Positions 19,076-27,498 of a DNA stretch of 64,000 bases are shown piece by piece. How positions within the stretch are numbered: the first letter of the stretch is position 1; each line of letters begins with the position of its first letter. This DNA comes from Nitrobacter vulgaris (GTDB lineage: Bacteria; Pseudomonadota; Alphaproteobacteria; Rhizobiales; Xanthobacteraceae): positions 1 through 64,000 of the forward strand of contig NZ_MWPQ01000025.1 of assembly GCF_002028545.1 (NCBI RefSeq), given 5' to 3'. The translations under genes were made by a program, and so were the position numbers. The notes beneath the pieces are model-generated. The model searched no databases. It saw nothing but the letters and a program-made list of their open reading frames with translations, and was not told the origin of the DNA.

Positions 19076-19315
19076 ATGAAACCTCGAAAGAAGAATAAAT
19101 TGTTCAAGTCGCTGTTTAAGTCCGGCGACATCTCCGTTTCATTCCCCGACAACGATTTACCAGACTGCTGCGTTCTAACTATAGCTGGCGGCAAAATGCT
19201 GCTTGAATGCACTGACGATGACATCGTGAAATACGCGTTTGCGCCGGAGGAAGCGGATCCGGATGATGACTACGGTTCTCCCGAGAGCCTTTCCGTACAA
19301 CGATCCGAGAAGTAG
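19076..19315 (+). CDS. Small acidic hypothetical protein of the element
   Basis: This protein of about 79 residues starts with a basic stretch (MKPRKKNKLFKSLFKSG) and ends with a strongly acidic tail. I chose the ATG at 19076; one at 19055 is in frame. No family is recognised. It lies just upstream of a perfect hairpin and the HTH gene, and these three features may belong to one small control region. Confidence 0.5.
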   Translation: MKPRKKNKLFKSLFKSGDISVSFPDNDLPDCCVLTIAGGKMLLECTDDDIVKYAFAPEEADPDDDYGSPESLSVQRSEK

Positions 19316-19322
19316 ACAGTAA

Positions 19323-19352
19323 GATCCTCGCCGTCGCTAGGCGGCGAGGATC
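19323..19352. promoter_or_regulatory. Perfect 11-bp inverted repeat before the HTH gene
   Basis: GATCCTCGCCG pairs exactly with CGGCGAGGATC across an 8-base spacer. It lies 26 bp before the HTH gene's ATG and has no T run after it, so an operator or 5' leader hairpin is at least as likely as a terminator. Confidence 0.5.
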
Positions 19353-19377
19353 CTGTGCAACTGCATTGGATCAAGCC

Positions 19378-19629
19378 ATGTCGATCGCTGAAATTCAATC
19401 AAACGTGCCGCTAGTGGTTTCGAGAGCGCGGGCTTGCGACATGCTCGGCGGCATTTCAGTCTCTCATCTACGGAGACTGATGGACGCAGGTGAACTGCGT
19501 CCATTCGATATGAACACCAGTCCGCAGCCACGCAAACGTGGAAAGCTATTTTTCCTCGTCAGCGATATCGAGGCGTTTGTCGAGCGATATGCAAAGCGAG
19601 ACCAACCAACCTCGCCGGTAAGTTCGTGA
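19378..19629 (+). CDS. Small HTH DNA-binding protein (excisionase/AlpA-like)
   Basis: This 83-residue protein has a MerR/excisionase-type helix-turn-helix. VSRARACDMLGGISVSHLRRLMDAGELRP (residues 13-41, described here by its ends only in the RARACDML and SHLRRLMDAGEL helices) is followed by a wing with RKRGKLFFLVSDIEAFVERY. Such proteins act as excisionases or activators of integrative elements. I chose the ATG at 19378 over a TTG four codons upstream. It is bracketed by two perfect inverted repeats, which may be its binding sites. It is the likeliest directionality or regulatory factor of this element. Confidence 0.7.
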   Translation: MSIAEIQSNVPLVVSRARACDMLGGISVSHLRRLMDAGELRPFDMNTSPQPRKRGKLFFLVSDIEAFVERYAKRDQPTSPVSS

Positions 19630-19638
19630 TGCATAAGA

Positions 19639-19676
19639 CACAAGGGGACAATGACACGCGCATTTGTCCCCTTGTG
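19639..19676. promoter_or_regulatory. Perfect 13-bp inverted repeat after the HTH gene
   Basis: CACAAGGGGACAA and TTGTCCCCTTGTG are exact reverse complements separated by 12 bases. No T run follows. It could be a terminator for the plus-strand genes or an operator for the HTH protein. Confidence 0.55.
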
Positions 19677-19864
19677 CTGTTGCCGTGCCCGCCGCGCCGA
19701 TGGCACACCGACCGCGGGCTCTGGTTTAAACCCCAGCTAGGGTGCCATCGCCTCAGTTGGAAACTGACCAATGGCTGTGGTCTGTTATTTTTGCCGATCG
19801 TGGACACCTGACCACTGGTCCACGCCTCGCAGGGAAGACCCGCAAATACCTGCGAGGAGAACGA

Positions 19865-20683
19865 TCATGCGGCGACGTGCGCCTTCTTATTGATGACGAT
19901 CCCAAGGATGACCGCTGGCGATGCATCGGGACGGCGCGCGATATCGAAGCCCTCGTCCGCCGCCTTTTCGATCAAGCCCTCTTCTTCGCGTTCAAGCTCA
20001 ATAATAGCCGCCTTGATTTCCCGAAGACGCTCGCGCTTCGCATCAGTCGATAACGCAAACTTCGGTTTCGGCATCGCGTCGATTTGAGCGCAAAGCCGTT
20101 CCCGAAATAGCTCAGGATTCAGCCAGGCCAGCAGCGCTTGCACATCGAGCTTCGCTGAAAACGATGGGGGGTAGCTTAATTCGAACCGATCATGATCTGC
20201 CGTAATATTTGGACTGCCCTTTGCAGCCAATTCGTTGACGTATGCGCGCGCAGCCCGTTTGCGATCAGCTATAGGCAGTTCGGCGCGCAAGACCCGATGA
20301 CGTTCGCGTACCTGATCTGCGATCTCGCCCCGAATGCGATCAATAGCGCGTGTCAGGCTCTCTCCCTCCTTAAGGCGAACCTTGAGGCGCGGGGCCGCTT
20401 CAATCGAAGAGCCAGGAGGTACCTTCTCAAGGTAGTGGCGAACGCTGGCATTTAGGTCAGCCAGCGCACAATGCCGGGCTTGTTGCGTTTCAAGCCGCTC
20501 GGAAAGTCGATCGATCTCAGCCTCGAATTCGGCCTGACGCCCAGGATTGTTGCGTATCGCGTCCCTCAGTTCCCGCATCATGCCGAGAGTCGCGCTGACC
20601 ATCGCTTGGGCTGCCTGTGTCGAATCGTCGATCGCCTGTGCCTTCACATTCGCTTTCAAAGGTAGTCGAGAACTTGATGCCAT
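19865..20683 (-). CDS. Coiled-coil protein of the element
   Basis: This 272-residue, highly charged, mostly helical protein has a long coiled-coil stretch (residues 30-100, rich in Glu, Arg, Leu and Ala) and a second near the C terminus (KRERLREIKAAIIELEREEEG). No family is recognised. The ATG at 20683 follows GGAG at suitable spacing. It is the last gene of the leftward packaging block, after the DUF2213 protease, a position where phages often encode scaffolding or head-associated proteins. A scaffold-like or structural role is only a guess. Confidence 0.55.
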   Translation of the reverse strand: MASSSRLPLKANVKAQAIDDSTQAAQAMVSATLGMMRELRDAIRNNPGRQAEFEAEIDRLSERLETQQARHCALADLNASVRHYLEKVPPGSSIEAAPRLKVRLKEGESLTRAIDRIRGEIADQVRERHRVLRAELPIADRKRAARAYVNELAAKGSPNITADHDRFELSYPPSFSAKLDVQALLAWLNPELFRERLCAQIDAMPKPKFALSTDAKRERLREIKAAIIELEREEEGLIEKAADEGFDIARRPDASPAVILGIVINKKAHVAA

Positions 20684-20772
20684 TATGTTGTCTCCATGCC
20701 GCATCGGTTCGGCGGCTATTGGTCGTGAACAAACGCCTCCACGTCGCGAGAAATTTTGTGAACGGCACGATC

Positions 20773-21513
20773 TTAGCTCTTCCACGCATTCTCAAGGCGC
20801 GCTTTGCGCCGGTCGACGGCGCGATCGACATCTGCGCTTGTAACTGCGCTGGGCTGCTGGGGTGGCCTTAGAACGACAGGAGCCGCGTCGTTCACGACAT
20901 CGGAAGCGCTCTCGCGCCATCCGTTGGTCAACCGCTGATTTCGACGGTCGTAAGCGTCGTCAGCGCTGTCACCAATTGTCAGTTTGGGACCACCGCGCGC
21001 TCTATCGACTTGCGCAAGATGATTTACATTGATGTTCTTCTGCACTGCTTCGTATTTCACACCATCAGGTGTGACACCTGGAACCATATCGATGTCGCAA
21101 GTGTAGCCGAGAGATAATTGACGAGTCCCCTTCTTGAATGCGTCAATAGCGCGTGCATCCATCAGCGTCATTGGGATACGAATGAACTCGCCGTCACGCA
21201 GGATATCGCTACCCACACAACCGACGGCAACGTCCTTCCAGTTCCTTGCATCTACAGGCCCTGACGGATGATTACGCGTCACAGGCTTATGTGCTAGCGA
21301 TCGCAACGCCTCGTCCCTGAACACTTCAGACTCGGGACGGTAGACGTTGATGACGCGCTTGGCGTCGGCCCCTTGCAGTCCTATCTCGTGGCCGTAGTAC
21401 TGCTGAATGCCGGTGCGGGCGACACGAGGGGTCGCCACAAGGTATCCATCGTTCGTGTATCTGACGTTAGCGTTGTCGTCGAACACTAACGCTTCATCGC
21501 ATTGTACTCTCAT
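20773..21513 (-). CDS. DUF2213 prohead protease-like protein
   Basis: This 246-residue protein belongs to the DUF2213 family, proposed to be a phage capsid maturation protease. Diagnostic segments are KPVTRNHPSGPVDARNW near residue 80, VGSDILRDGEFIRIPM near residue 102, ELSLGYTCDIDM-type sequence (here RQLSLGYTCDID) near residue 133, and NINVNHLAQVDRARGG near residue 167. The start at 21513 abuts the terminase stop, consistent with one transcript. In full phages this gene lies between portal and major capsid genes. Both are missing here, which is the main reason to suspect a satellite or reduced element. Confidence 0.82.
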   Translation of the reverse strand: MRVQCDEALVFDDNANVRYTNDGYLVATPRVARTGIQQYYGHEIGLQGADAKRVINVYRPESEVFRDEALRSLAHKPVTRNHPSGPVDARNWKDVAVGCVGSDILRDGEFIRIPMTLMDARAIDAFKKGTRQLSLGYTCDIDMVPGVTPDGVKYEAVQKNINVNHLAQVDRARGGPKLTIGDSADDAYDRRNQRLTNGWRESASDVVNDAAPVVLRPPQQPSAVTSADVDRAVDRRKARLENAWKS

Positions 21514-21514
21514 G

Positions 21515-23155
21515 TCAGAGTCCTTTCGATCTGAGCAAGCGGGAGACATATTCGGAAGCGGAACTTCGGTCGTCCTCTGACGGCTCGCTTGGCAACGCCC
21601 ATGCCATCGTGCAGTCGTATCGATATTTGCGAGAGCCCATGCTCGTGATCACGCCCGCAACGGCGTTCGCAACGTCGTCGTGACCGTTGGGAGCGTGATC
21701 AATCGAGTCCTTACCGCCGCGCGCTGTGCGACGTTCAAGGGCCACGAGCTGGCTGAAGAGCTTTTGGTGATCCACCAGCAAACAGCGCTTGCTGTTCAGC
21801 AAAGGCAGGAACTCCGAATAAATTTGAGACTTAGGGCGAGCGCTTGGTTCGTAGGTGATGCCGTGTTTGCTAAACTGTTCGCGGGGCCATTCGCCCGCGT
21901 ACCTGTCGCCGACGATTTTGCGAATGGAATATGCCTTGAGAAGTTCAGCCATCATCTGAACCGTCGCCTCGGGTGAAAACGGGGGCCTGACCTCACGGAT
22001 CACATCGAGGACACTCAAGCCGTCCTCCACATGCGCCAAAGCCAACGTGAAGCTGTCGCTGCCCGAGCCGCCCGCCGGATCGACGAAGGCGTGATATTGA
22101 AATTGGGAGAGATACGGGCGTTCGCGCTCGTCGCTTGTAACCGCCTCGATTGCCTCGCGATTGATAAAGGCTTCGATATCGGATCGGAACTGAGCGCCGT
22201 ACTCCGCCGATGCCGAAGCCAGGTCATCTGCATATTGTTGATCAAGGAAGTCGCGATCGATTGTCGGGTTCATCACGTCCGTGGATGCCTGCCATGACAA
22301 GGTCAGGGGATCGTTGATGCCGTGATATTGCTTGTGCATTCGATAGAGGACACCACGCCTCGAATAAGGGCTGGATGCGATCAGCAGCATCGATGACGGG
22401 ATCGTCGCCATTGCAGGCTTGATTGCGTTGATCACCTCCTGATCGGGGTTGACTGAATTCTCGCTGGACCAAAAGGCAATTTCATCGCAAAGCGCCGCGA
22501 CCACCGTTCGCCCTCGTACGGCTCGATAGCTTGAGGTCGTGATTTCGATAGCGATTGAGTTCGAGAGTTCGATGCCGACTTGCGAAGCCCGCTTGATCAT
22601 TCGATGGAGCATCGGCACTCGATGCAGGAAGGCTTTTACATAGCGCAGGAGCACCTTGGCCTGATCGCGATCGGCGGCGAGGACCTGCACAACGCCGAGT
22701 TCGCCTGCATCGAGGTCCTTCGAATGATCAACGAAACAGGCTAGCCACACGGCAATCAGCGCCAGTATGCGAGACTTCCCCCCACGGCGACCGACGACTA
22801 AGACCATCGTTCGCATTTGTTGGGAGGGCGGCTCCGTGCGCCCCGTGCAAGACTGATATATCGCCAACTGCTCGGGGCTCATGGGCAAGCCAAACGCCGC
22901 AGCTATGAACGCGCGCCATGCAAGCCAAGACTCAAGGTCGGGGAAGAACCTTGCGAACAGGTTCGGGTCGTCCATCGCATCAAGCAATGTCAGGCGTGAC
23001 GGCTCCGAGCGCTTGGGCTTATCAAGCCGTTCGCGCTTAATCGGTGCTGGAGGTGTGGTGGGGGTTTTGGTGGGGGGCTCTGCGGCTAGTCTTTCGCGCT
23101 TAAGCCCCATTGCGTCAGCCTGATCGCTTCGAACGTTTGGGACGGCTACCGCCAT
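21515..23155 (-). CDS. terL: Terminase large subunit
   Basis: This 546-residue protein is an apparently complete packaging ATPase-nuclease. Walker A is VVGRRGGKSR (residues 121-130) and Walker B acids are in ALCDEIAFW (Asp224-Glu225), followed by the coupling motif IASSPYS. The nuclease domain starts with FVDPAGGSGSDS (about 357) and ends with NGHDDVANA, giving the metal-binding acids. The first 60 residues carry two RERL motifs absent from usual terminases. It overlaps the small subunit gene by 41 bp. It would translocate DNA into a procapsid, presumably that of a helper phage. Confidence 0.92.
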   Translation of the reverse strand: MAVAVPNVRSDQADAMGLKRERLAAEPPTKTPTTPPAPIKRERLDKPKRSEPSRLTLLDAMDDPNLFARFFPDLESWLAWRAFIAAAFGLPMSPEQLAIYQSCTGRTEPPSQQMRTMVLVVGRRGGKSRILALIAVWLACFVDHSKDLDAGELGVVQVLAADRDQAKVLLRYVKAFLHRVPMLHRMIKRASQVGIELSNSIAIEITTSSYRAVRGRTVVAALCDEIAFWSSENSVNPDQEVINAIKPAMATIPSSMLLIASSPYSRRGVLYRMHKQYHGINDPLTLSWQASTDVMNPTIDRDFLDQQYADDLASASAEYGAQFRSDIEAFINREAIEAVTSDERERPYLSQFQYHAFVDPAGGSGSDSFTLALAHVEDGLSVLDVIREVRPPFSPEATVQMMAELLKAYSIRKIVGDRYAGEWPREQFSKHGITYEPSARPKSQIYSEFLPLLNSKRCLLVDHQKLFSQLVALERRTARGGKDSIDHAPNGHDDVANAVAGVITSMGSRKYRYDCTMAWALPSEPSEDDRSSASEYVSRLLRSKGL

Positions 23156-23585
23156 TGGCGTACGACAATGGGTCTAGTTCGTCGTCCTCGTCATGGGCTT
23201 TGGGTTCGGTCTCAATCAGGAGGCCGATCTTGCTCATCAAGCGAGACTGGCTATTGGCGAGGCGCTGATATTCGAGCCGGCTTTCAAACGACGTATCGCC
23301 GGTCTTCACGTATTGGGCTTCGCAGTCTTCGAGGACGCATTGAAGGTATGCGATGCGCCGAATGTGATTGCGTGTGGTCTCGCTGATATTGTCGCGCCCG
23401 CCACAGTCTTCGATGTAGAGATTGACGAGGTCCATGAAGCGACGCCCTCGGGGCGAGTCCGCCGAAATATGTTCAGCGAACATGCGGCGGCCTGACGTGA
23501 CCGCCGATCGATTGCGTTTAAGACCTCGCGTTTGTTTCAACGTACCGTGCAAAATACTTGACCCGTGCTCGCGAATACATCGCAC
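23115..23585 (-). CDS. Putative terminase small subunit
   Basis: This 156-residue protein is placed directly upstream of and overlapping the large terminase gene, the standard position for the small subunit that recognises packaging sites. Residues 20-35 (LKRNRSAVTSGRRMF) and the helical body with YIEDCGGRDNISE and IRRIAYLQCVLE match a hypothetical family I recall beside phage terminase genes in this bacterial group. The start at 23585 keeps that conserved N terminus; a Met at 23483 is an alternative. The C-terminal 30 residues are acidic, then basic. The small-subunit role is inferred mainly from position. Confidence 0.68.
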   Translation of the reverse strand: MRCIREHGSSILHGTLKQTRGLKRNRSAVTSGRRMFAEHISADSPRGRRFMDLVNLYIEDCGGRDNISETTRNHIRRIAYLQCVLEDCEAQYVKTGDTSFESRLEYQRLANSQSRLMSKIGLLIETEPKAHDEDDELDPLSYANGGSRPKRSKRSG

Positions 23586-23850
23586 TGATTTCTGTTTCGA
23601 TGATACCCATGCTTCTACCCACGTCTATCCCGAAGTGCGAATGCTTGTATTTGTTGCGGAAAACAGCGGTAAAACGTAGTTCTGACTTCCTGTTGCGATA
23701 TCAGGTGGTCCCAAATCAGGCGCTTTGAACGTATCAAACACTTTGCGCGAATAGGTAGGGTTGATGCGTGTGGACACGAAAACGACGTTTCAACTTATGT
23801 ATTCGACAGCGTGACAAAGACTGGGACGAGACTAGTCGTCGGTCTGATCG

Positions 23851-24243
23851 TCACGTTCTATTTCGTCTCTTAAAGCGCTTGAGTGCTGCCTGATCGATAA
23901 TGTCGATTTGGGTGAACAGCTTCAACGCGTGTTTGGCGTCGCGAAAGACGTTTGCGAATGTGACGGGCGTCAAATGGGTCCCGATATCGTCTTCATGATT
24001 TTCGTACGCCTCCTTGAACGTCGGGTACTTCAGGGCTTGAAGCATCACGAGGGACTTCGTGTCCCTGATTGTTCGCTCGGGGGCGTCGTAGCTGTCGTCA
24101 GTCTTTAATCGTTCGCGCCTGATGGGCTCTGATTGAGCTCGTTTCGAATGGCGGCGTGATACGTTATCGCGCTCGCACTCGTGGCGTTTCGCTCCTCTAC
24201 CGAAGCAAATGCTGTAATCGATTTCGTTGTCGGGGATTGGCAT
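23851..24243 (-). CDS. Hypothetical protein of the element with a SEPI-x-RERL motif
   Basis: The chosen ATG at 24243 follows an excellent Shine-Dalgarno (CGGAGGCGATC) and gives 130 residues. No family is recognised. The N-terminal part is polar and basic and includes SEPIRRERL; the C-terminal part is helical with YPTFKEAYENHEDDIG and ALKRFKRRNRT. The motif recurs in the terminase and the replication protein of this element. The gene precedes the terminase block after a 265-bp gap. No function can be assigned; a packaging or regulatory accessory role fits the context. Confidence 0.6.
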   Translation of the reverse strand: MPIPDNEIDYSICFGRGAKRHECERDNVSRRHSKRAQSEPIRRERLKTDDSYDAPERTIRDTKSLVMLQALKYPTFKEAYENHEDDIGTHLTPVTFANVFRDAKHALKLFTQIDIIDQAALKRFKRRNRT

Positions 24244-24433
24244 GATCGCCTCCGTTATCATGAGGCATTTCAACATCGCCGCGATCGTTTGATTTGCCAA
24301 GCCCGTTCGGCGTCGTTTGGCGAGGGCGGGCGTTCGCCTGCTCGACGGCGATTTTGATGGTGCGTATTTCCCCCATATCTGCGGATGGGGAGGATTTCGA
24401 GGCAGGGGCGCTATGTGGGTACGTCAACGCGGT

Positions 24434-24456
24434 AAAACGAGTATGGGGAGGGCTGT
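24434..24456. repeat. 23-bp direct repeat inside the element, copy 1
   Basis: A 23-bp run starting AAAACGAGTATGGGG occurs identically at 26151-26173 in the same orientation. Copy 1 lies 80 bp upstream of a plus-strand small gene. Confidence 0.8.
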
Positions 24457-24536
24457 CGCAATTTTGCGGCGATGACGGATTTTGTCACTCGCAATTGATA
24501 TAGAGTATCGAGGCTTTGGGAAAAGCGGAGGCGTAT

Positions 24537-24776
24537 ATGGCAAAGCGATTTGTCCCTGTGCAGGACGTTGATCGGCGAGCAATCGCATTATACAAAATGC
24601 TCCGCGAAGTGGAGCAAATGCCACTTGTAAAGGTGATTGTGTTCGATGATGAGCCAAAACCTATTATATGTTTGAAAGACGTTAATGACCCAGAGCAATG
24701 GTTCAACTTCTCGGTGACCGGATTTCTACGGCTGAGTGCCGTAGAGAACTTCATGCTTGGGGACGATGACGAGTAG
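24537..24776 (+). CDS. Small acidic hypothetical protein of the element
   Basis: This 79-residue acidic protein starts at 24537, where GCGGAGG gives a good ribosome binding site; an earlier in-frame codon is less supported. It reads MAKRFVPVQDVDRRAI at the start and ends in an acidic GDDDE tail, with an alpha/beta middle (VIVFDDEPKPIICL). No family is recognised. It is the only plus-strand gene between the replication protein and the terminase block, so it is probably under its own promoter. Confidence 0.55.
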   Translation: MAKRFVPVQDVDRRAIALYKMLREVEQMPLVKVIVFDDEPKPIICLKDVNDPEQWFNFSVTGFLRLSAVENFMLGDDDE

Positions 24777-24817
24777 CGATGGATTAGTCCTAAGCCGGTG
24801 TCACGCTAAGCCGATGG

Positions 24818-25846
24818 CTACAGTCTTTCACGCTTGATCAATCTTTCACGTGCAATCGGCTCTGATCGTTGCGCGTGATAGTCTGATTTCGAGGGGGCTC
24901 TCATATTAATGTACGTCCCCTTTATACATTTCTCCCCTATGTCATTGATTTCGTTACAACGCGCTTTTGCATTACGAATAGCTCCCCACGTCAATGCATT
25001 AGGCCCTGATACGAGACCGTTGTTTGGATGAAACAGCGATGCATTCGATTGATCGTAGACACGCTGCATGAATTCAAGCTGTGCATCGTTATGAAGCTGT
25101 TTGAGACGTGCAATCGCTCTAGTCCTCACAGCACCCGCGTTCGCTTGCATCATACGCTTCGACATCTGCAATCGTCGTTTTTGTAAATCATCTGAAACGA
25201 AACGAACGTATTCGAATAGGTGCTTCATTGGGTCTAGTTTTAACAGATCGCTTAGCAGCACCCTTCTCGCTGTAGGTCCCTTCAACCTGAGTTCCATGCG
25301 CGCGACATGTTGGTCTCGATATGCGGGTAGTTTCGATTGTCTCGTGTACAGCACGAGATCACGCTGACGGTGATGATGTGAAAAGTAAGAGCCTTGGGTG
25401 CCGTCGTCGTTACTGATCACCTTGATCGGCTGTCGCGTGCGAGAACGCATCAGGACATGCTCTTTGATGAACCTGAATTGCTCTGATGCAGCTTGCATTG
25501 GATCGGGGATCACGTCGTAACCGATATCGAGGCGTGATATGCGAATGCGAATACTGGAGTCGGCCTCGCCTAATTGCTGATCCGTATCGACGAGTGCTTC
25601 GGTCAAATCAGGTTGAGGGCACTGAAAGGTCAGCCGTAGGTAGGGAAACATACGGTCTTCGGTTTTGGGACTGGGCTTTTGACTGTGAGGTCTGTCGCCG
25701 TAGATTTTAACGAGGCGATCAAACATCGGGCTCGGCAATCGATCGGTGCCGGTGACGATAACCCCCAACGTGTCGATGTAAGGCGCGAATATGAGCTGTG
25801 GAGCGGGCTTGTTCTGCCTCTCGGGGTCCCCTACGATGATCGACAT
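24818..25846 (-). CDS. Putative replication initiation protein (Rep_trans-like)
   Basis: This 342-residue protein shows features of rolling-circle or phage-type replication initiators: ISRLDIGYDV near residue 105, a core around RDLVLYTRQSK near residue 165, and RMELRLKG near residue 187, with conserved acids and arginines spaced as in that family. The C terminus ends with two RERL motifs (SEPIARERLIKRERL). Its place just inside the integrase gene is where satellites and integrative elements carry replication genes. The assignment is by pattern only, and catalytic Tyr and origin are not proven. Confidence 0.5.
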   Translation of the reverse strand: MSIIVGDPERQNKPAPQLIFAPYIDTLGVIVTGTDRLPSPMFDRLVKIYGDRPHSQKPSPKTEDRMFPYLRLTFQCPQPDLTEALVDTDQQLGEADSSIRIRISRLDIGYDVIPDPMQAASEQFRFIKEHVLMRSRTRQPIKVISNDDGTQGSYFSHHHRQRDLVLYTRQSKLPAYRDQHVARMELRLKGPTARRVLLSDLLKLDPMKHLFEYVRFVSDDLQKRRLQMSKRMMQANAGAVRTRAIARLKQLHNDAQLEFMQRVYDQSNASLFHPNNGLVSGPNALTWGAIRNAKARCNEINDIGEKCIKGTYINMRAPSKSDYHAQRSEPIARERLIKRERL

Positions 25847-25932
25847 GGCGCTGTGCTGGCCTCTCTGTCAGACGCGTTGTGCGCAAGGATTGATTTGGCG
25901 ATTGGTCCTGTGCTGAACGAAGTGACGCAAAG

Positions 25933-25962
25933 CCCGTCGCTGTGAGCGCAGCGGCGGGTTTT
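25933..25962 (+). terminator. Hairpin with T run
   Basis: CCCGTCGCT pairs with AGCGGCGGG (one G-T pair) around an 8-base loop and is followed by TTTT on the plus strand. It could block transcription in either direction between integrase and the rep-like gene. Confidence 0.5.
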
Positions 25963-26150
25963 CATATCTGAGCGTGTCAAATGAGCGCGTTTCGTCATCG
26001 CGCTCGATATGACGGATCTCACGCCGTCGATGCAAACGCGAAGTTCTTCCATCATTTCAATCATGTAGAATCGACGCCCTCTCACGCCCAGTTCGAGAGG
26101 CGTGGGGCAGTTGCTGGCGTTCGCCGCTGTATCGCCCCATCGAGGCGGAA

Positions 26151-26173
26151 AAAACGAGTATGGGGAGGGCTGT
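26151..26173. repeat. 23-bp direct repeat inside the element, copy 2
   Basis: Identical and same-oriented to 24434-24456. It lies 26 bp beyond the integrase stop codon. Confidence 0.8.
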
Positions 26174-26199
26174 GGGGACATTCGAGGTAGGGAGGCGCG

Positions 26200-27498
26200 T
26201 TATGCGCGCCGCGTGGCGAGCGGAACGACGTTCGACGCTTTTCGAGGCGTCCCCTGATCGGGCGGCAGGCCCACGACATCAGCGATGTGCAGCGAAAGGC
26301 GTAGCAGCGCATCGCCCCGCTTCTCTTTGAACTGCGAACGAATATAGGTCCGTTTAACTCCTGGCAGGGCGTGACCGAGCACCACCTCGCCCGTCTGCAT
26401 ATCGACGCCAATGTCTTCAAGCCGTGTTCGCGCTGTTCGCCTCAGGTCATGCAGGGTCCAGCGTGGTATTTTTCGGGGGATTAACTTTTCAAGTTCGGCT
26501 TTGCGCTGGCTCCACGAGTTCAATGGCTTGTGTTCGTCGTTATGCTCGACGCCAAACACATAGGGATTGCCCTTGATGCGGGGCAGGGTCTTGAGGATGT
26601 CGAGGGCGAGGGGAGGGAGCGGCAAGACTTGGCCGGTGCCCTTCGGCTCTCCCGGCTCTTCGCGGATGTGCCACGTATCGTCGACAATCTCTGACCATTT
26701 GGCCGTGGCGAGGCATTGGCGGCGTTGGGCCGTTAACAAAAGGAGCCGAACGAGAGCCCCATAAAGTCCGCCCATTTGCGTTGCAGCGAGCCAGACCATG
26801 CGCAACTCGTCATCATCGAGCACCCGCTCTCGCCCGCCCTTGCGCTGTCTGTTTTTGCCCCGCCGCTTGGGCCGATAGCGAAGGGGGCTTTCGTAGTTGT
26901 CGAGGATCTCCTCGTCCTCGACCCACATCATGACCGTGCGCAATAGGGCAAACACGATGTCGGCCTGACGCATGCCGTTCGGTCGTCGCATGTTGCGCCG
27001 CATCTGGCCCGCGTCGCTCTTTTTCAGCTCGACGAAGACCTTATGGCCGAGGGCGGGAATGACATAGCGGTTGAAACAGCGCTCGGTCTCGTAGCGGGTC
27101 CGAAAATTGATCACGACCTCCGCTATGTATTTTTTGACGACATCGGCGACCGTCGCCGTCACCCACCACGCTTGATCCTCCGACATCCCCTCGGTCGAGG
27201 TCTGTTTTAGGTCCTTTTCGGGATCAAATTTGCGAGCGGCCTTGCGGGCAGCTTCGACGTTGAACAATTCGGCGTCCCATCGCCCGAGCTTGTGGGTCCG
27301 GGACTTGCCGTTGCGGTCTCGATAACGGACGCGAAAGGTGCGGGTGCCCCCATAGGACATGCGCAAAACGAGGTCGGGCAGCGCTGTGTCAAACCAGTCC
27401 TCTTGCGGTAGCGTGAGCTTATGTCGGGCGATCCACGTGTCGCTGAGGCGCTGCTTGCGCCGCTCCTTCGGCTTTCGGCCATTGCCATTTTCGATCAC
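26200..27498 (-). CDS. int: Tyrosine-type site-specific integrase
   Basis: This 432-residue recombinase has an N-terminal DUF4102-like arm-binding domain (KLTLPQEDWFDTALPDL and FRVRYRDRNGKSRTHKLG), a central core-binding helical domain and a C-terminal catalytic domain. The catalytic set is visible: Arg259/260 in TAQRRQC, His350-x-x-Arg353 in TLHDLRRTA, His376 in LGHALPG and nucleophile Tyr385 in KRTYIRSQF. It starts 190 bp inside attR and reads into the element, the usual arrangement for tRNA-targeting integrases. It is expected to recombine the 46-bp core with attP. All key residues are intact, so the enzyme should be active. Confidence 0.95.
   Translation of the reverse strand: MIENGNGRKPKERRKQRLSDTWIARHKLTLPQEDWFDTALPDLVLRMSYGGTRTFRVRYRDRNGKSRTHKLGRWDAELFNVEAARKAARKFDPEKDLKQTSTEGMSEDQAWWVTATVADVVKKYIAEVVINFRTRYETERCFNRYVIPALGHKVFVELKKSDAGQMRRNMRRPNGMRQADIVFALLRTVMMWVEDEEILDNYESPLRYRPKRRGKNRQRKGGRERVLDDDELRMVWLAATQMGGLYGALVRLLLLTAQRRQCLATAKWSEIVDDTWHIREEPGEPKGTGQVLPLPPLALDILKTLPRIKGNPYVFGVEHNDEHKPLNSWSQRKAELEKLIPRKIPRWTLHDLRRTARTRLEDIGVDMQTGEVVLGHALPGVKRTYIRSQFKEKRGDALLRLSLHIADVVGLPPDQGTPRKASNVVPLATRRA

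Larger units (their letters stand above)
25847..26199. other. Intergenic region between rep-like gene and integrase
   Basis: No gene is supported here. It holds a hairpin (25933-25962) and the second copy of the 23-bp direct repeat. As the leader of the rep-like gene it is a candidate promoter and origin region. Confidence 0.5.
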
